Positions 36,380 through 46,130 of a stretch of 64,000 nucleotides of DNA are shown here, piece by piece (position 1 is the stretch's first letter; each line of letters begins with the position of its first letter). The DNA lies in the NCBI RefSeq assembly GCF_019448255.1, contig NZ_CP080410.1:1-64000 (forward strand). Reading direction: 5' to 3'. The DNA comes from Qipengyuania flava. GTDB lineage: Bacteria; Pseudomonadota; Alphaproteobacteria; Sphingomonadales; Sphingomonadaceae. The notes under the pieces were generated by a model. It saw only the letters and a program-made list of their open reading frames with translations. It had not been told where the DNA came from and ran no database searches. The position numbers and the translations under genes are program-made.

Positions 36380-36554
36380 TTTCATCTCCTTTACAGAGAC
36401 ACGTCGCGCCAGCCCTGGCAGCCCTTACGGCCAGACCGGCGGTGAATCACGTGTCGGTGAAGGCGCGCGGAATAGCGATTTGGGGGACGATTGCAAGCGA
36501 AAGCTGGCTTGGTAGCTGACTTGCGGTTATTCGCTGGCCTTGAGGGAGGGGTCG

Positions 36555-37229
36555 ATGGAATTTGAGCCAAAACACAAGAAGATTATTGCTTGGGGCATCT
36601 TCCTTATCCTTCTGGCTATCGCAATTGCGGTCCTTTTTCGGCCTTGCGACTTGAGCCTGAGCTTTAAAGACGGGATCCGTTACAATTGTTCGGGCGATAT
36701 GCCGACGCCGCCGCGCCCCACCCCGACCGAAACGCAGAGCCCACGTCCCGGACCGCGCGAGACCGTCGCTCCCACTCCAAACCCCGTGCCTAGCGAAACT
36801 CCCGAACCCGAGGAAACGCCCGAGCCAGGCGATCCCGAACCCGATGGCGGTGACGGTTCAGGAAACGCTTCAGGGGACCTCCCGCCTGCCAACTTCGCCT
36901 GGCAGATAAACGAGTTCACCCGGCTCGATCCGCCGCGCGGCTACACCTGGTACGATGTCCGCGACACGGTCGCGACGCCGCAGACTTCGCTTGTGCGCAT
37001 ACCCGAAGAGGACTGGCCCCGGCTGGAAGAGCTGATGGTCGGCCATGTCCTGGCGGCGACCGGATACAAGAACATCCGTCGACGTCCGGTGGAGGCGAGC
37101 CGCCTGACTACGCTGGATCCTGAGAGCTGTGTTCGCGTGATCGAGGGCCGGCGCTACTATTTCGATCGCCAGACATCGCGGCGCTCGTCCGGCTGGCTCC
37201 CGGTGGAAGTGGTCGACTGCCCTCAGTGA
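36555..37229 (+). CDS. orphan membrane-anchored protein with Pro/Glu/Thr-rich linker
   Basis: A 224-residue protein from ATG 36555, behind GAGGGAGGGG. Residues about 10-28 (IIAWGIFLILLAIAIAVLF) form one transmembrane anchor. Residues about 50-107 are a low-complexity linker dominated by Pro, Glu and Thr. The C-terminal part, about residues 112-224, looks folded (YTWYDVRDTVATPQTSL, EEDWPRLEELMVGHVLAATGYKNIRRR) with a closing Cys. No family is recognised. The 5' end is notably A/T-rich with rarer codons than its neighbours, which suggests a recent or weakly adapted gene. It stands alone, convergent with an SDR gene. Confidence 0.75.
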   Translation: MEFEPKHKKIIAWGIFLILLAIAIAVLFRPCDLSLSFKDGIRYNCSGDMPTPPRPTPTETQSPRPGPRETVAPTPNPVPSETPEPEETPEPGDPEPDGGDGSGNASGDLPPANFAWQINEFTRLDPPRGYTWYDVRDTVATPQTSLVRIPEEDWPRLEELMVGHVLAATGYKNIRRRPVEASRLTTLDPESCVRVIEGRRYYFDRQTSRRSSGWLPVEVVDCPQ

Positions 37230-37244
37230 ATACGGGCAGGCCGG

Positions 37245-37985
37245 TCAGAAATGGGTGAGGTAACCGCCATCGACGGCAATCGTATGGCCGGTGATGTAGC
37301 TCGCTTCGCCTGAGGCAAGGAAGGCAACCGCGCCGGCGATTTCTCCCGGCTTGCCCCAGCGGCCAAGCGAAGTGCGCCGCGCCAGATGTTCGGCAATCGC
37401 GGGGTCTGCGACCATCTCGGTATTGGCTTCGGTTGCGAAATAGCCCGGAGCGACGGCGTTCACCGTAATTCCCGATCCGCCGAGTTCGGCAGCTAGCGCT
37501 CGCGTAAGGGCAGCGAGCCCGCCTTTGCTCGCTGTGTAGAGTACATCGCCGCGGGCGATCTCGGCCGCGATCGACGTGATGTTGATGATGCGCCCGCTGT
37601 CTCGCATTTGCATCAACGCCGCCGCCCTTCGCGCCAGGTCGAAAGGCGCGACGAGGTTGGTCGCGAGCATGGATGCCATGTCCTCCCGCCGCAGCTCGGA
37701 GAGCGGACGGCGGTCGCGCTGACCGACATTGTTCACGAGGATGTCCAGCCCGTTCTCGGCCAGCAGAGCGAAGGCATCGCGCGTCGCCGCATCATCGGCA
37801 ATGTCGAAAGCAAGCGGGCGCGCACCCTGGCCGATGCGCCGGGCCGCTTCCTCCAGCGCCGCGCTGTCGCGCCCGTTGAGCCACACGCTGGCGCCGTGTT
37901 CTGCAAACCGGGAGGCGATCTCGAATCCGAGGCCCCGCGCCGCGCCTGTTACCAGCGCAATCTTGCCGGCCAGCGATCCGCTCAC
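37245..37985 (-). CDS. SDR family oxidoreductase
   Basis: A 246-residue short-chain dehydrogenase. Cofactor motif TGAARGLGFEIA, NNVGQRD in place of the common NNAG, catalytic YTASKGGL, and the C-terminal ASYITGHTIAVDGGY typical of FabG-like enzymes. It resembles 3-oxoacyl-ACP reductase or gluconate 5-dehydrogenase types; the substrate is not clear. It overlaps hisN by 4 nt (ATGA), so it is translated together with it. Confidence 0.92.
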   Translation of the reverse strand: MSGSLAGKIALVTGAARGLGFEIASRFAEHGASVWLNGRDSAALEEAARRIGQGARPLAFDIADDAATRDAFALLAENGLDILVNNVGQRDRRPLSELRREDMASMLATNLVAPFDLARRAAALMQMRDSGRIINITSIAAEIARGDVLYTASKGGLAALTRALAAELGGSGITVNAVAPGYFATEANTEMVADPAIAEHLARRTSLGRWGKPGEIAGAVAFLASGEASYITGHTIAVDGGYLTHF

Positions 37986-38755
37986 CCCATCGCTTCCAGC
38001 ACGTCGTCGAGCCGCGCGGCATCGCCAAGGGCAATCACGCGCCCGTCGCTACCCGCATCGAGCGGGTTGCCCTGCCAGTCGCTCATCACGCCGCCAGCCC
38101 CTTCGACGACCGGCACCAGGGCCGCGAAATCGTGGAGCTTCAACCCGGCCTCGATCACGAGGTCGACATGGCCAGAGGCGACGAGGCCGTAATTGTAGCA
38201 ATCGCCGCCGTAGATGATCTTGCGTTCGGCAACCGATTTGGCGACGCCCATGAAGGCATCGACATCGCCTCCTTCGAACTGGTGCGGGGTGGTGGTGCCA
38301 AGCACCGCGTCGGACAGGTCCTTGCACGCCGCCACGCGGGCAGGCGCGCCGTTGAAGGTTGTGCCTTCGCCGATCTGGCCGACCCAGCGCTCGCGCGCGA
38401 TGGGCTGGTCGATGACACCCAGCACCGGCCAGCCGTCCTGCATCAGGGCGATCAGCGTCCCGAAGATCGGGCGGCCGGCGATGAAGCTGGTGGTGCCGTC
38501 GATCGGATCGAGCACCCACTGGCGGCCCGCGCCTTCGTTGCGGGTGCCGTATTCCTCCCCGATGATCCCGTCGTCGGCGCGTTCGGCTTCGAGGATCGCG
38601 CGCATGGCGGCTTCGGCGGCCTGGTCGGCCTCGGTCACGAAGCTGCGGTCGGATTTCTGTTCCTGCGACCATTCGCCGCGAAACAGGGGACGGATGGCTT
38701 CACCCGCCGCTTCGGCGAGACGATTAGCAAGGGCGAGATCGGAACTGCTGGACAT
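37982..38755 (-). CDS. hisN: histidinol-phosphatase, inositol monophosphatase family
   Basis: A 257-residue Mg-dependent phosphatase. Metal-binding motifs are GEEYG, DPIDGTTSF and VEGAGGVMSDW. The text WVLDPIDGTTSFIAGRPIFGTLIAL fits the HisN subgroup that removes phosphate from histidinol phosphate in histidine synthesis, but general inositol-phosphatase activity cannot be excluded. It is the first gene of a two-gene unit with an SDR. A perfect 8-bp inverted repeat lies 29 nt upstream of its start. Confidence 0.87.
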   Translation of the reverse strand: MSSSSDLALANRLAEAAGEAIRPLFRGEWSQEQKSDRSFVTEADQAAEAAMRAILEAERADDGIIGEEYGTRNEGAGRQWVLDPIDGTTSFIAGRPIFGTLIALMQDGWPVLGVIDQPIARERWVGQIGEGTTFNGAPARVAACKDLSDAVLGTTTPHQFEGGDVDAFMGVAKSVAERKIIYGGDCYNYGLVASGHVDLVIEAGLKLHDFAALVPVVEGAGGVMSDWQGNPLDAGSDGRVIALGDAARLDDVLEAMG

Positions 38756-38783
38756 GACCGCGCATTTCCCTTCTTAACCATGC

Positions 38784-38804
38784 GCGGTCAAGGCAATTGA
38801 CCGC
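38784..38804. promoter_or_regulatory. perfect inverted repeat in the hisN / AraC-4 divergent spacer, candidate operator
   Basis: GCGGTCAA and TTGACCGC form a perfect 8-bp palindrome with a 5-nt spacer (GGCAA), giving a 21-bp site. It lies in a 204-nt spacer between the divergent hisN and AraC-4 genes, a position typical of a dimeric regulator site. It could instead be a small hairpin in the 5' leader of hisN. Confidence 0.4.
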
Positions 38805-38959
38805 CGAACTCCATCCCTTCGGGTCGCGCTGAAGGGAGATGTAGCGCCATAGGCAGAGAGCCAGGCAACCAGGACGGGCGAAACGAAGGATTCGCGCCGG
38901 GCGCAAACGCCGAACCGCCGATCCGGTCGCTCACCGGATCGACGCGGGAGGGCGCGCCC

Positions 38960-39883
38960 TTGTCCTTGTCGCGCACGCCGGCTGACGACGTTGCCCCGTG
39001 GTTCTACTGGATCAGCATCGCCGAGGGCGAGTTGCCGCCCGACCTGACGGTGCGCTGCGGCATGTTGGGCGACCAGGCCTGCATGCGGCTGCTCTGGGGC
39101 GGCAAGTGGACGGCCGAAACGCTGGATGGCTATCAGGAGTACGACCCGGGCGAGGACGGCATCACGCTCTATTTCGGGCCCCAGACGCGTTTCATGCCGA
39201 TCAGCGTCACCGGCTCCTACCGCGTCATAACGATCCACCTGATCACCGGAGCGCCGCCGGTCCTGGGCGGGCCGTCGCAAGGCGACCTGCGCGACCGCAT
39301 CGTGATCCACGACGATCTCGTGGGCCACGGCAAGCTGACGCGCAAGGTCCCGCTGGAGCTGGGCTATGACGCGTGGCTGTCGGCCGTAGAGGAGCAATTG
39401 CGCATCTTCCTCGATAAAACCGACAGGCCCGATCCCGATCCGCTCACCGCAGCGTTCGAACGTGAGTGCCTCGTGTCTCCCGATTTCGCCATCGCCGACT
39501 TCGCCGAATCCGCCGGCGTTTCCACCCGTACGCTGGAACGCGCGGTGCAGCGCGATTTCGGGATCAGCCCCAAGCTGGTGCAGCGCCGGGCCCGCGCGCT
39601 CGACATGGCCGCGACGCTGCTGGGCGTTGCGCGGCCTGAAGAAGAGCCGGACATGCGGCTGCGCTATTTCGACCAGTCCCACCTCATTCGCGAGATGCGG
39701 CACTTTTTCGGCATGCGCCCGACCGAGCTGACCAGTGGCCCGCATCCCTTCCTGCGCCTCAATATGGAATCGCGGCAGCGCCGCCGCCTGAAAGCGCTTG
39801 AGGAGCTGGAAGCGCTCGAGGCACAGGGCGCGGCCCCATGGCGCGATCCGGTAGCGGAACCCGGCTGGAAGGGTCGGCCCTAG
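38960..39883 (+). CDS. AraC family transcriptional regulator (AraC-4)
   Basis: A 307-residue protein. There is no ATG or GTG in the upstream open frame; TTG 38960, with GGGAGGGCG just upstream, is the best start (TTG 38966 also possible). The C-terminal AraC domain reads RTLERAVQRDFGISPKLVQRRARALD and [22 protein letters not shown]. The N-terminal domain (FGPQTRFMPISVTGSYRVITIHL) differs from AraC-1 to -3 and resembles AraC-5. It is divergent from hisN. The stop overlaps the AraC-5 start (TAGTG), so the pair is coupled. Confidence 0.86.
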   Translation: MSLSRTPADDVAPWFYWISIAEGELPPDLTVRCGMLGDQACMRLLWGGKWTAETLDGYQEYDPGEDGITLYFGPQTRFMPISVTGSYRVITIHLITGAPPVLGGPSQGDLRDRIVIHDDLVGHGKLTRKVPLELGYDAWLSAVEEQLRIFLDKTDRPDPDPLTAAFERECLVSPDFAIADFAESAGVSTRTLERAVQRDFGISPKLVQRRARALDMAATLLGVARPEEEPDMRLRYFDQSHLIREMRHFFGMRPTELTSGPHPFLRLNMESRQRRRLKALEELEALEAQGAAPWRDPVAEPGWKGRP

Positions 39884-40885
39884 TGACGCCGCCGCCTAAC
39901 GGGGTCCGTCCGGGCGCGCGGGCCCACCAGCCGCTGTCGGGCGCGACGCGCGATGGCAATCCGCTCTCGTTCAACCGCGCTCCGGCGCGCGATCTCGAAC
40001 CGTGGGTCGGCCGGGTGATGGTGGCCTTGACGGACGCGCCCAGCGACGCGCGCGCATGGGGTCTCCTGTGCAACGACGCCGCCTATGTCCGCGCCGCGAT
40101 GGACGGGCACTGGGATGTCGCGACGGATGACGGCGTAAAGCATGTGCACGACGATTGCTTCCTCACCGGCCAGCACAAGCACTGCATGCGGCTCGACTAT
40201 CGCGGACCGATCCGCGTGGCCGGGATGATGCTGCGCCCGGGTGCAGTCCAGGCGATCTGGGGCTTGCCCGATGCAGACCTGGTCCAGCGGCTTCGCGTCC
40301 TCGAACCCGACCGGTCGCCGGCACCTGCGCCCCACCTTGTCTACAACGCGGAGATCGAAGGGGAGGATTGGCTGCGCGCGATGGAGGACTGGCTGCGGCA
40401 CGTGATCGCCGGGCGGGATGCCCCGCAGCCGAGCGCCGTATCCCACGGGTTCGAGCTTCAGGCCTTTGCCGATCCGAACCGCCCGCTGACCGAAGTCTGC
40501 GATGAGCTTGGCGTGACGATGCGTTCGCTCCAGCGCACGGTCGGCCGCGATTTCGGCCTGACGCCCAAGCAGGTCATGCGGCGCGCACGCGTTCTCGACC
40601 TCGCCTCGCGGCTATGCGGCGTTGCCGACGAAGAGGAAGAGGACATCCTGCTGCGCTTCTTCGACCAGTCGCACCTGATCCGCGAATTCCAGGCCTTCTT
40701 CGGCATGACCCCGACCGCGTTTCGCGCCCAGCGCAACGCGCTGCTCACTCTCAGCCTCGAAATACGGCAGGCGCGGCGTCTGGAATTGCTCGATCGGCTT
40801 GCACCCGGAGCGGTGAGGCCCTGGATGCGCGCGCCGTTCCAGGCGATGGGCGCTGCCCGGACGGCTGCCGGTCAGGCCGCTGCGG

Positions 40886-40905
<20 letters not shown>
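39883..40905 (+). CDS. AraC family transcriptional regulator (AraC-5)
   Basis: A 340-residue paralogue of AraC-4 from GTG 39883, which shares a base with the AraC-4 stop. The AraC domain reads [26 protein letters not shown] and [23 protein letters not shown] conserved tail, [14 protein letters not shown], has a counterpart in AraC-4 (ESRQRRRLKALEEL). The N-terminal half contains Cys and His residues ([17 protein letters not shown]) that could bind metal. Its 3' end overlaps the convergent prs gene by 20 nt. Confidence 0.87.
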
Positions 40906-41821
<916 letters not shown>

Positions 41822-41944
41822 GCGGCGAATCCCTGTCAGCGGCTATGGCCCCCGCCTAGACGAGCGTCATGGAATTGCAACGCAGGGAGGCCGCGAAAAT
41901 GGCGTCTATCCGCGACGGACTTCATCCCGCCGCGATCGACGAGA

Positions 41945-42919
41945 CTATTTCGTGCTGTGCTCGCCCTTGATCCAGCGGACGGTGCCGGAGCTGGCGCGCA
42001 TGACCACGCTCTCGGTCGTCATGGTACCGCCGCGGCGGTATTTCACGCCTTCGAGCAGCGAGCCGCTGGTCACGCCGGTCGCCGCGAAGATGCAGTCGCC
42101 CTTCACCAGGTCGTCGCGCGTGTAGATGCGGTCGAGGTCCTCGATCCCCCACTTCGCCGCGCGCGCCTTCTCATCGTCGTTGCGGAACACGAGGCGCCCG
42201 TTGAACTGGCCGCCCACACAGCGCAGCGCGGCCGCCGCCAGCACGCCTTCCGGCGCGCCGCCCTGGCCCATGTACATGTCGATCGTGGTGTCCTCGTCAG
42301 TCACCGCGATCACACCGGCCACATCGCCGTCGCCGATCAGCACGACGCCGCAGCCGATCGAACGCAGCTCGGCGATGAGATCGGCATGACGCGGGCGGTC
42401 GAGCACGCACACGATGATGTCGGACGGCTTCACGCCTTTGGCCTGGGCCACGGCAGTCACGTTCTCGGTCGGGGTCTTGGCAAGATCGATGATGCCTTCG
42501 GGATAGCCCGGGCCGACCGCCAGCTTGTCCATGTAGACATCGGGCGCGTTCAGGAGGCAGCCTTCGGCCGCCGCCGCCAGCACGGCGAGCGAGTTGGGCC
42601 CGGCCTTGGCGGTAATCGTGGTGCCTTCCAGTGGATCGAGGGCGATGTCGATCTTCGGACCCTTGCCCGGCGCGCCGCCGACCTTCTCGCCAATGAAGAG
42701 CATCGGTGCCTCGTCGCGCTCGCCTTCGCCGATCACGACGGTGCCATCCATGTAGAGCGTGTCGAAGGCCTTGCGCATCGCCTCAACCGCCGCGGCATCG
42801 GCCGCCTTCTCGTCCCCGCGGCCGATCAGCTTCGACGCCGCAACCGCCGCCGCTTCGGTCACACGGACCATTTCAAGCACAAGGACACGATCAAGCGGGT
42901 TGTCGGCGGGCGAGTTCAT
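41945..42919 (-). CDS. glpX: class II fructose-1,6-bisphosphatase
   Basis: A 324-residue GlpX-type phosphatase for gluconeogenesis. Metal and substrate motifs include GEGERDEAPMLFIGE, ALDPLEGTTITA and GQGGAPEGVLAAAAL. ATG 42919 gives the standard N-terminus MNSPADNPLDRVLVLEMVRVTE; the open frame continues upstream without family similarity. In related genomes glpX commonly follows hom; here a gene on the other strand (43011) separates them. Confidence 0.94.
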   Translation of the reverse strand: MNSPADNPLDRVLVLEMVRVTEAAAVAASKLIGRGDEKAADAAAVEAMRKAFDTLYMDGTVVIGEGERDEAPMLFIGEKVGGAPGKGPKIDIALDPLEGTTITAKAGPNSLAVLAAAAEGCLLNAPDVYMDKLAVGPGYPEGIIDLAKTPTENVTAVAQAKGVKPSDIIVCVLDRPRHADLIAELRSIGCGVVLIGDGDVAGVIAVTDEDTTIDMYMGQGGAPEGVLAAAALRCVGGQFNGRLVFRNDDEKARAAKWGIEDLDRIYTRDDLVKGDCIFAATGVTSGSLLEGVKYRRGGTMTTESVVMRASSGTVRWIKGEHSTK

Positions 42920-43010
42920 AGTGGGTTCAGTCCTTCGCGTGAGGTTGCGCCCGGCAGGACACCGGTGCGTGAATTCGTATGCGCGTGGCGGATAGACAGG
43001 GAGCCTTGCA

Positions 43011-43592
43011 TTGTCGAGACACTGGTTGGCGGCGCTGGGCGCTCTGTGCGCATTTCTTGGCGGCCGTCCCGCCTTCGCACAGGACGAAGAGCCGGTGACC
43101 GGCCCGATCGACATCCTAATTACCCAGGATCTTGGCGAGGACGAGTACGAGGATTGCAGCGCCGAACAGGAGGCCGCGATCATCTCGGGCGAAATCATCG
43201 TGTGCCGCCGTCGGCGAGACAACCGTGAGTTCGGCTATGACGAAGACCGCGCGCTGCAGCGCTACGCCGAAGAGACGATGAACCGCGGCGATCCTCGCGC
43301 GCCGGATTTTGCAGAATCGTGCAAGAAGAATCCCGAGAAAGGGCCCTGCATCGGCTTCGGCCGCGTGCCCCCTCCAGCCTATATCGTGGACTTCTCCGAG
43401 CTTCCCGACACACCGCCCGGCTCCGATGCCGACCGTATCGGGCAGGGCCTGGCGCCGCGCGGCAACACTGCCGAGGCGCCTGTCCCTCCCCGCCAGATTG
43501 AGCTGGGCCTGCCGCCATTGCCGGGCGTTGAGGCCTCCGAAGAGGTCAGTCCTTTAGAAGAGGCATCACCAGAGGAGGAGCCGTCAGGCTAG
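43011..43592 (+). CDS. secreted hypothetical protein with Cys motif
   Basis: A 193-residue protein from TTG 43011, with a signal peptide ending GGRPAFAQ. The mature part has DCSAEQEAAIISGEIIVCRRRRDNREFGYDED, a motif I associate with a family of small sphingomonad periplasmic proteins (the pattern SGEIIVCxRR), then a Pro/Glu-rich tail. Four cysteines are seen. Function unknown. The last 47 nt overlap the 3' end of hom on the opposite strand, and the gene sits between hom and glpX. Confidence 0.7.
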   Translation: MSRHWLAALGALCAFLGGRPAFAQDEEPVTGPIDILITQDLGEDEYEDCSAEQEAAIISGEIIVCRRRRDNREFGYDEDRALQRYAEETMNRGDPRAPDFAESCKKNPEKGPCIGFGRVPPPAYIVDFSELPDTPPGSDADRIGQGLAPRGNTAEAPVPPRQIELGLPPLPGVEASEEVSPLEEASPEEEPSG

Positions 43593-44853
43593 GCGAGCCC
43601 TCAAGCAGCTCGAGCGCCTTCGTCACGCAGCGCTCGGGCCCTTCGTGCGTTACCATGGCCACCAGAACTTCGCCGCCTTCGTGGTCGCGCCCGCGCTGGA
43701 TCAGGCTTTCGATAGAGACTTCGGCATCGCGCATTGCGGCGGTGATCTCGGCCAGCACGCCGGGGCGGTCGTTGACGGTGAAGCGGATGTAATCGCGCCC
43801 GGTGCGGTTGCCCGGATCGGCCGGAGCGAACTGATCCAGTTCCTCCACCGGCACCGAGAAAGGCGCGCCGGTATCGCCGCGGGCGATGTCGATGATGTCG
43901 GCCACGACAGCGCTGGCCGTGGGGCCGGCGCCAGCACCGGCGCCCTGGAACAGCAGGCGGCCCGAGAAATTGCCCTCCGCAACCACGGCGTTGGTCGGGC
44001 CGGTAACGGCGGCCAGCGGATGGCCGCGCCCGACAAGGCAGGGGCGCACGCGCTGGAGCAGCTTTGCCTCGCTGCCGCTCTCGTCCAGCGAGGCGATCCC
44101 GACGAGGCGGATGACATAGCCGAGCGCACCCGCCTGGGTGATATCGGCGGCGCGCACTTCGGTGATGCCCGTGGCCGCGACATTGTCGAAATCCACCTTC
44201 GCGCCGAAACCGATCCCGGCAAGGATGGCAAGCTTGTGGGCGGCGTCCACCCCTTCGATATCGAAGGTCGGATCGGCTTCGGCGTAGCCTTTCTCCTGCG
44301 CGGCGGCGAGCATGTCGCCGAAGTCCGCGCCGGTGCGCTCCATTTCAGAAAGGATGTAATTGCAGGTGCCGTTGAGGATGCCGTAAATCCGCTCGATCCG
44401 GTTGGCCGCCGCGCCTTCGCGGAGGCCCTTTACAACGGGAATGCCGCCAGCGACTGCGGCCTCGAATTTGAGCGGCGCGTTTGTCAGCGCGGCCTGTTCC
44501 GCCAGCGCAAGACCATGATGCGCGATCATCGCCTTGTTTGCGGTCACGAAGCCCTTGCCCGCGTCGAGCGCCGCGCGCGCCAGCGTGAGCGCAGGACCAT
44601 CCGATCCGCCGACCAGCTCGACCACCACATCGACATCGCTGCGCTCGGCCATCGCTTGCATGTCATCCACCCAGGCATAGGGCGACAGGTCGACGCCGCG
44701 ATCGCGCGAACGGTCGCGCGCGTTGACGGCCGTGATTTCGATCGGGCGCCCGGCGCGGCGTTCAATGGTCGCGCGGTTTGCGTCGAGCAACTGGATGACG
44801 CCGGTACCGACGGTGCCAAGCCCGGCAAGGGCAATACGAAGGGGTTCAGACAT
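43546..44853 (-). CDS. hom: homoserine dehydrogenase
   Basis: A 435-residue NAD(P)-dependent enzyme making homoserine for threonine and methionine. The nucleotide-binding motif LAGLGTVGTGVI is at the N-terminus, GKGFVTANKAMIAHHG and GGIPVVKGLREG follow, and a regulatory ACT domain is at the C-terminus (DRPGVLAEITAAMRDAEVSIESLIQ). ATG 44853 is the family start; a longer frame runs antisense-like to 45135. The gene is followed on the minus strand, after the 43011 gene on the other strand, by glpX. Confidence 0.95.
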   Translation of the reverse strand: MSEPLRIALAGLGTVGTGVIQLLDANRATIERRAGRPIEITAVNARDRSRDRGVDLSPYAWVDDMQAMAERSDVDVVVELVGGSDGPALTLARAALDAGKGFVTANKAMIAHHGLALAEQAALTNAPLKFEAAVAGGIPVVKGLREGAAANRIERIYGILNGTCNYILSEMERTGADFGDMLAAAQEKGYAEADPTFDIEGVDAAHKLAILAGIGFGAKVDFDNVAATGITEVRAADITQAGALGYVIRLVGIASLDESGSEAKLLQRVRPCLVGRGHPLAAVTGPTNAVVAEGNFSGRLLFQGAGAGAGPTASAVVADIIDIARGDTGAPFSVPVEELDQFAPADPGNRTGRDYIRFTVNDRPGVLAEITAAMRDAEVSIESLIQRGRDHEGGEVLVAMVTHEGPERCVTKALELLEGSPSLTAPPLVMPLLKD

Positions 44854-44924
44854 GAGCGCCCGCCTAGCGCAGCGACGGGCCAGGTTGGAACCAGTTTGTC
44901 TTGAGACGGGTGAAGCGTGGGCTT

Positions 44925-45770
44925 TTAGTCGCGCGTCCGGATGCAGGGGCCCAACCCTTCTCGCACGAGCGCGTAATCGGCCTCGGCAAGGGCGCGCGCA
45001 CGCGGATTGCGCGAAAGGTTCGCGCTGCCGGGCAGCCGGTCGGGCAGCGTGCAGGCGAGGCGGTACCATTCGAGCGTTCCGCGCTGCGGGGCCCGCGCGG
45101 ACTGGTCGACGATCTCGGTCCACGAAACGCCCCAACGCGGCGCCTGGCCGGGACGGCGCACGATGGTGACCGAAACCGGCCCGTCGTTTTCCGTATCGAG
45201 AAACAGCTGGGTCTCCGATTCGCCAACGAGCGTCCCTTCAACGGCCAAAGCGTCACGAATTCCCGTCACACGCGGCGGAGCGTCGGGCGCAAGGAGGTCG
45301 GAGAGGATCGGGCGCAGGCGCGCCTCGAGGGCCGGGTCGTAGGCGAACTGCGCCTGGGGATCGACAAGCTGGATCTGCTCGGGCCGGCCGGGCACGGGAC
45401 GGGCAAACAGGATCACCTCCTGGCGGCGCAGCTTGGGCGGCTTGCCCTTCTCGTCCAGCGGGACGTCGACAAGGTAGCGCAGCGCTTCGCCAACCGGGAC
45501 CGATCCGGCGATCAGCGCGGAGGTGCGCGCTTCGATGTAGAGCCGCACGAATCCGGGCTCCAGGCCGGGCGAACGCTCCGGTTCAACCGTCGCCTGGCTG
45601 CGAATCTGCGCCTTGAGGACCAGCGGGGTGCCGTCGGAAAGATCCACCAGATCGGGGTAGGTCAGACCCTCATCGAAAGACGGGTCTCCTGTCTGGGCAT
45701 GCCCCGCCCCGGCAATGGCCAGGGCGCTCGCCAAAGCAACGGTACGCAGATTTGTGAGCAGCTTGGCCAT
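44925..45770 (-). CDS. secreted hypothetical protein
   Basis: A 281-residue protein from ATG 45770 with a signal peptide ending AGAGHAQ. The mature part lacks transmembrane segments and carries RLYIEARTSALIAGSVPVGEAL, YLVDVPLDEKGKPPKL and two cysteines in the C-terminal third. No family is recognised; it looks like a conserved periplasmic protein of sphingomonads. A longer start at 45851 would place charged residues before the signal peptide and is less likely. It is upstream of hom on the same strand with 71 nt between. Confidence 0.72.
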   Translation of the reverse strand: MAKLLTNLRTVALASALAIAGAGHAQTGDPSFDEGLTYPDLVDLSDGTPLVLKAQIRSQATVEPERSPGLEPGFVRLYIEARTSALIAGSVPVGEALRYLVDVPLDEKGKPPKLRRQEVILFARPVPGRPEQIQLVDPQAQFAYDPALEARLRPILSDLLAPDAPPRVTGIRDALAVEGTLVGESETQLFLDTENDGPVSVTIVRRPGQAPRWGVSWTEIVDQSARAPQRGTLEWYRLACTLPDRLPGSANLSRNPRARALAEADYALVREGLGPCIRTRD

Positions 45771-46130
45771 GGCAGGTGATTCTTTTCCTTCGGTGTTTCG
45801 CGCCAGCGATTCGGGCAACTCTTGGGAGCTTTGTCCGGTTCCTTTCGCCAAGCCACTGAATCGGCGGTTAACCGATAAAGCGTTTGCGGTCGCCCTGCAT
45901 CATAGCTAAAGGGTCGGGCCGGACCTAAGGCAATGATACTTTGTTGCTTGGGGAGAGGTGTCCGGGTTCTAATCGGGAACTTTGGTATGCCTTCGCCGCT
46001 TGGTTTTCAGGAACCGGGTGGTGCGACTGCGTTAACGACGCCCCTAATTGTCACGCCAGTCGGGCGGGTCGCGCAAGGGTGTCAAGAATTGCCCCGGAAG
46101 ACCGGGGTGCCGATGGAGTGATGCAACCGA
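45771..46130. other. 360-nt non-coding divergent region upstream of tonB
   Basis: No gene is supported here. It separates the secreted-protein gene (minus) from tonB (plus) and must hold both promoters. A short hairpin (CCCCGG, AAGA, CCGGGG) lies at 46092-46107, 24 nt before the tonB start, and could affect translation. I looked for a Fur site and found only a weak partial match near 45932. Confidence 0.6.

Noticed and set aside
36380..36554. infC expected upstream of rpmI
   Set aside because: No frame in this spacer or beyond matches initiation factor IF-3; the next gene is the orphan membrane protein on the plus strand.
45771..46130. Possible Fur-binding site upstream of tonB
   Set aside because: Only a single weak GATAAT-like hexamer near 45932 is seen; no adjacent repeats with correct spacing.
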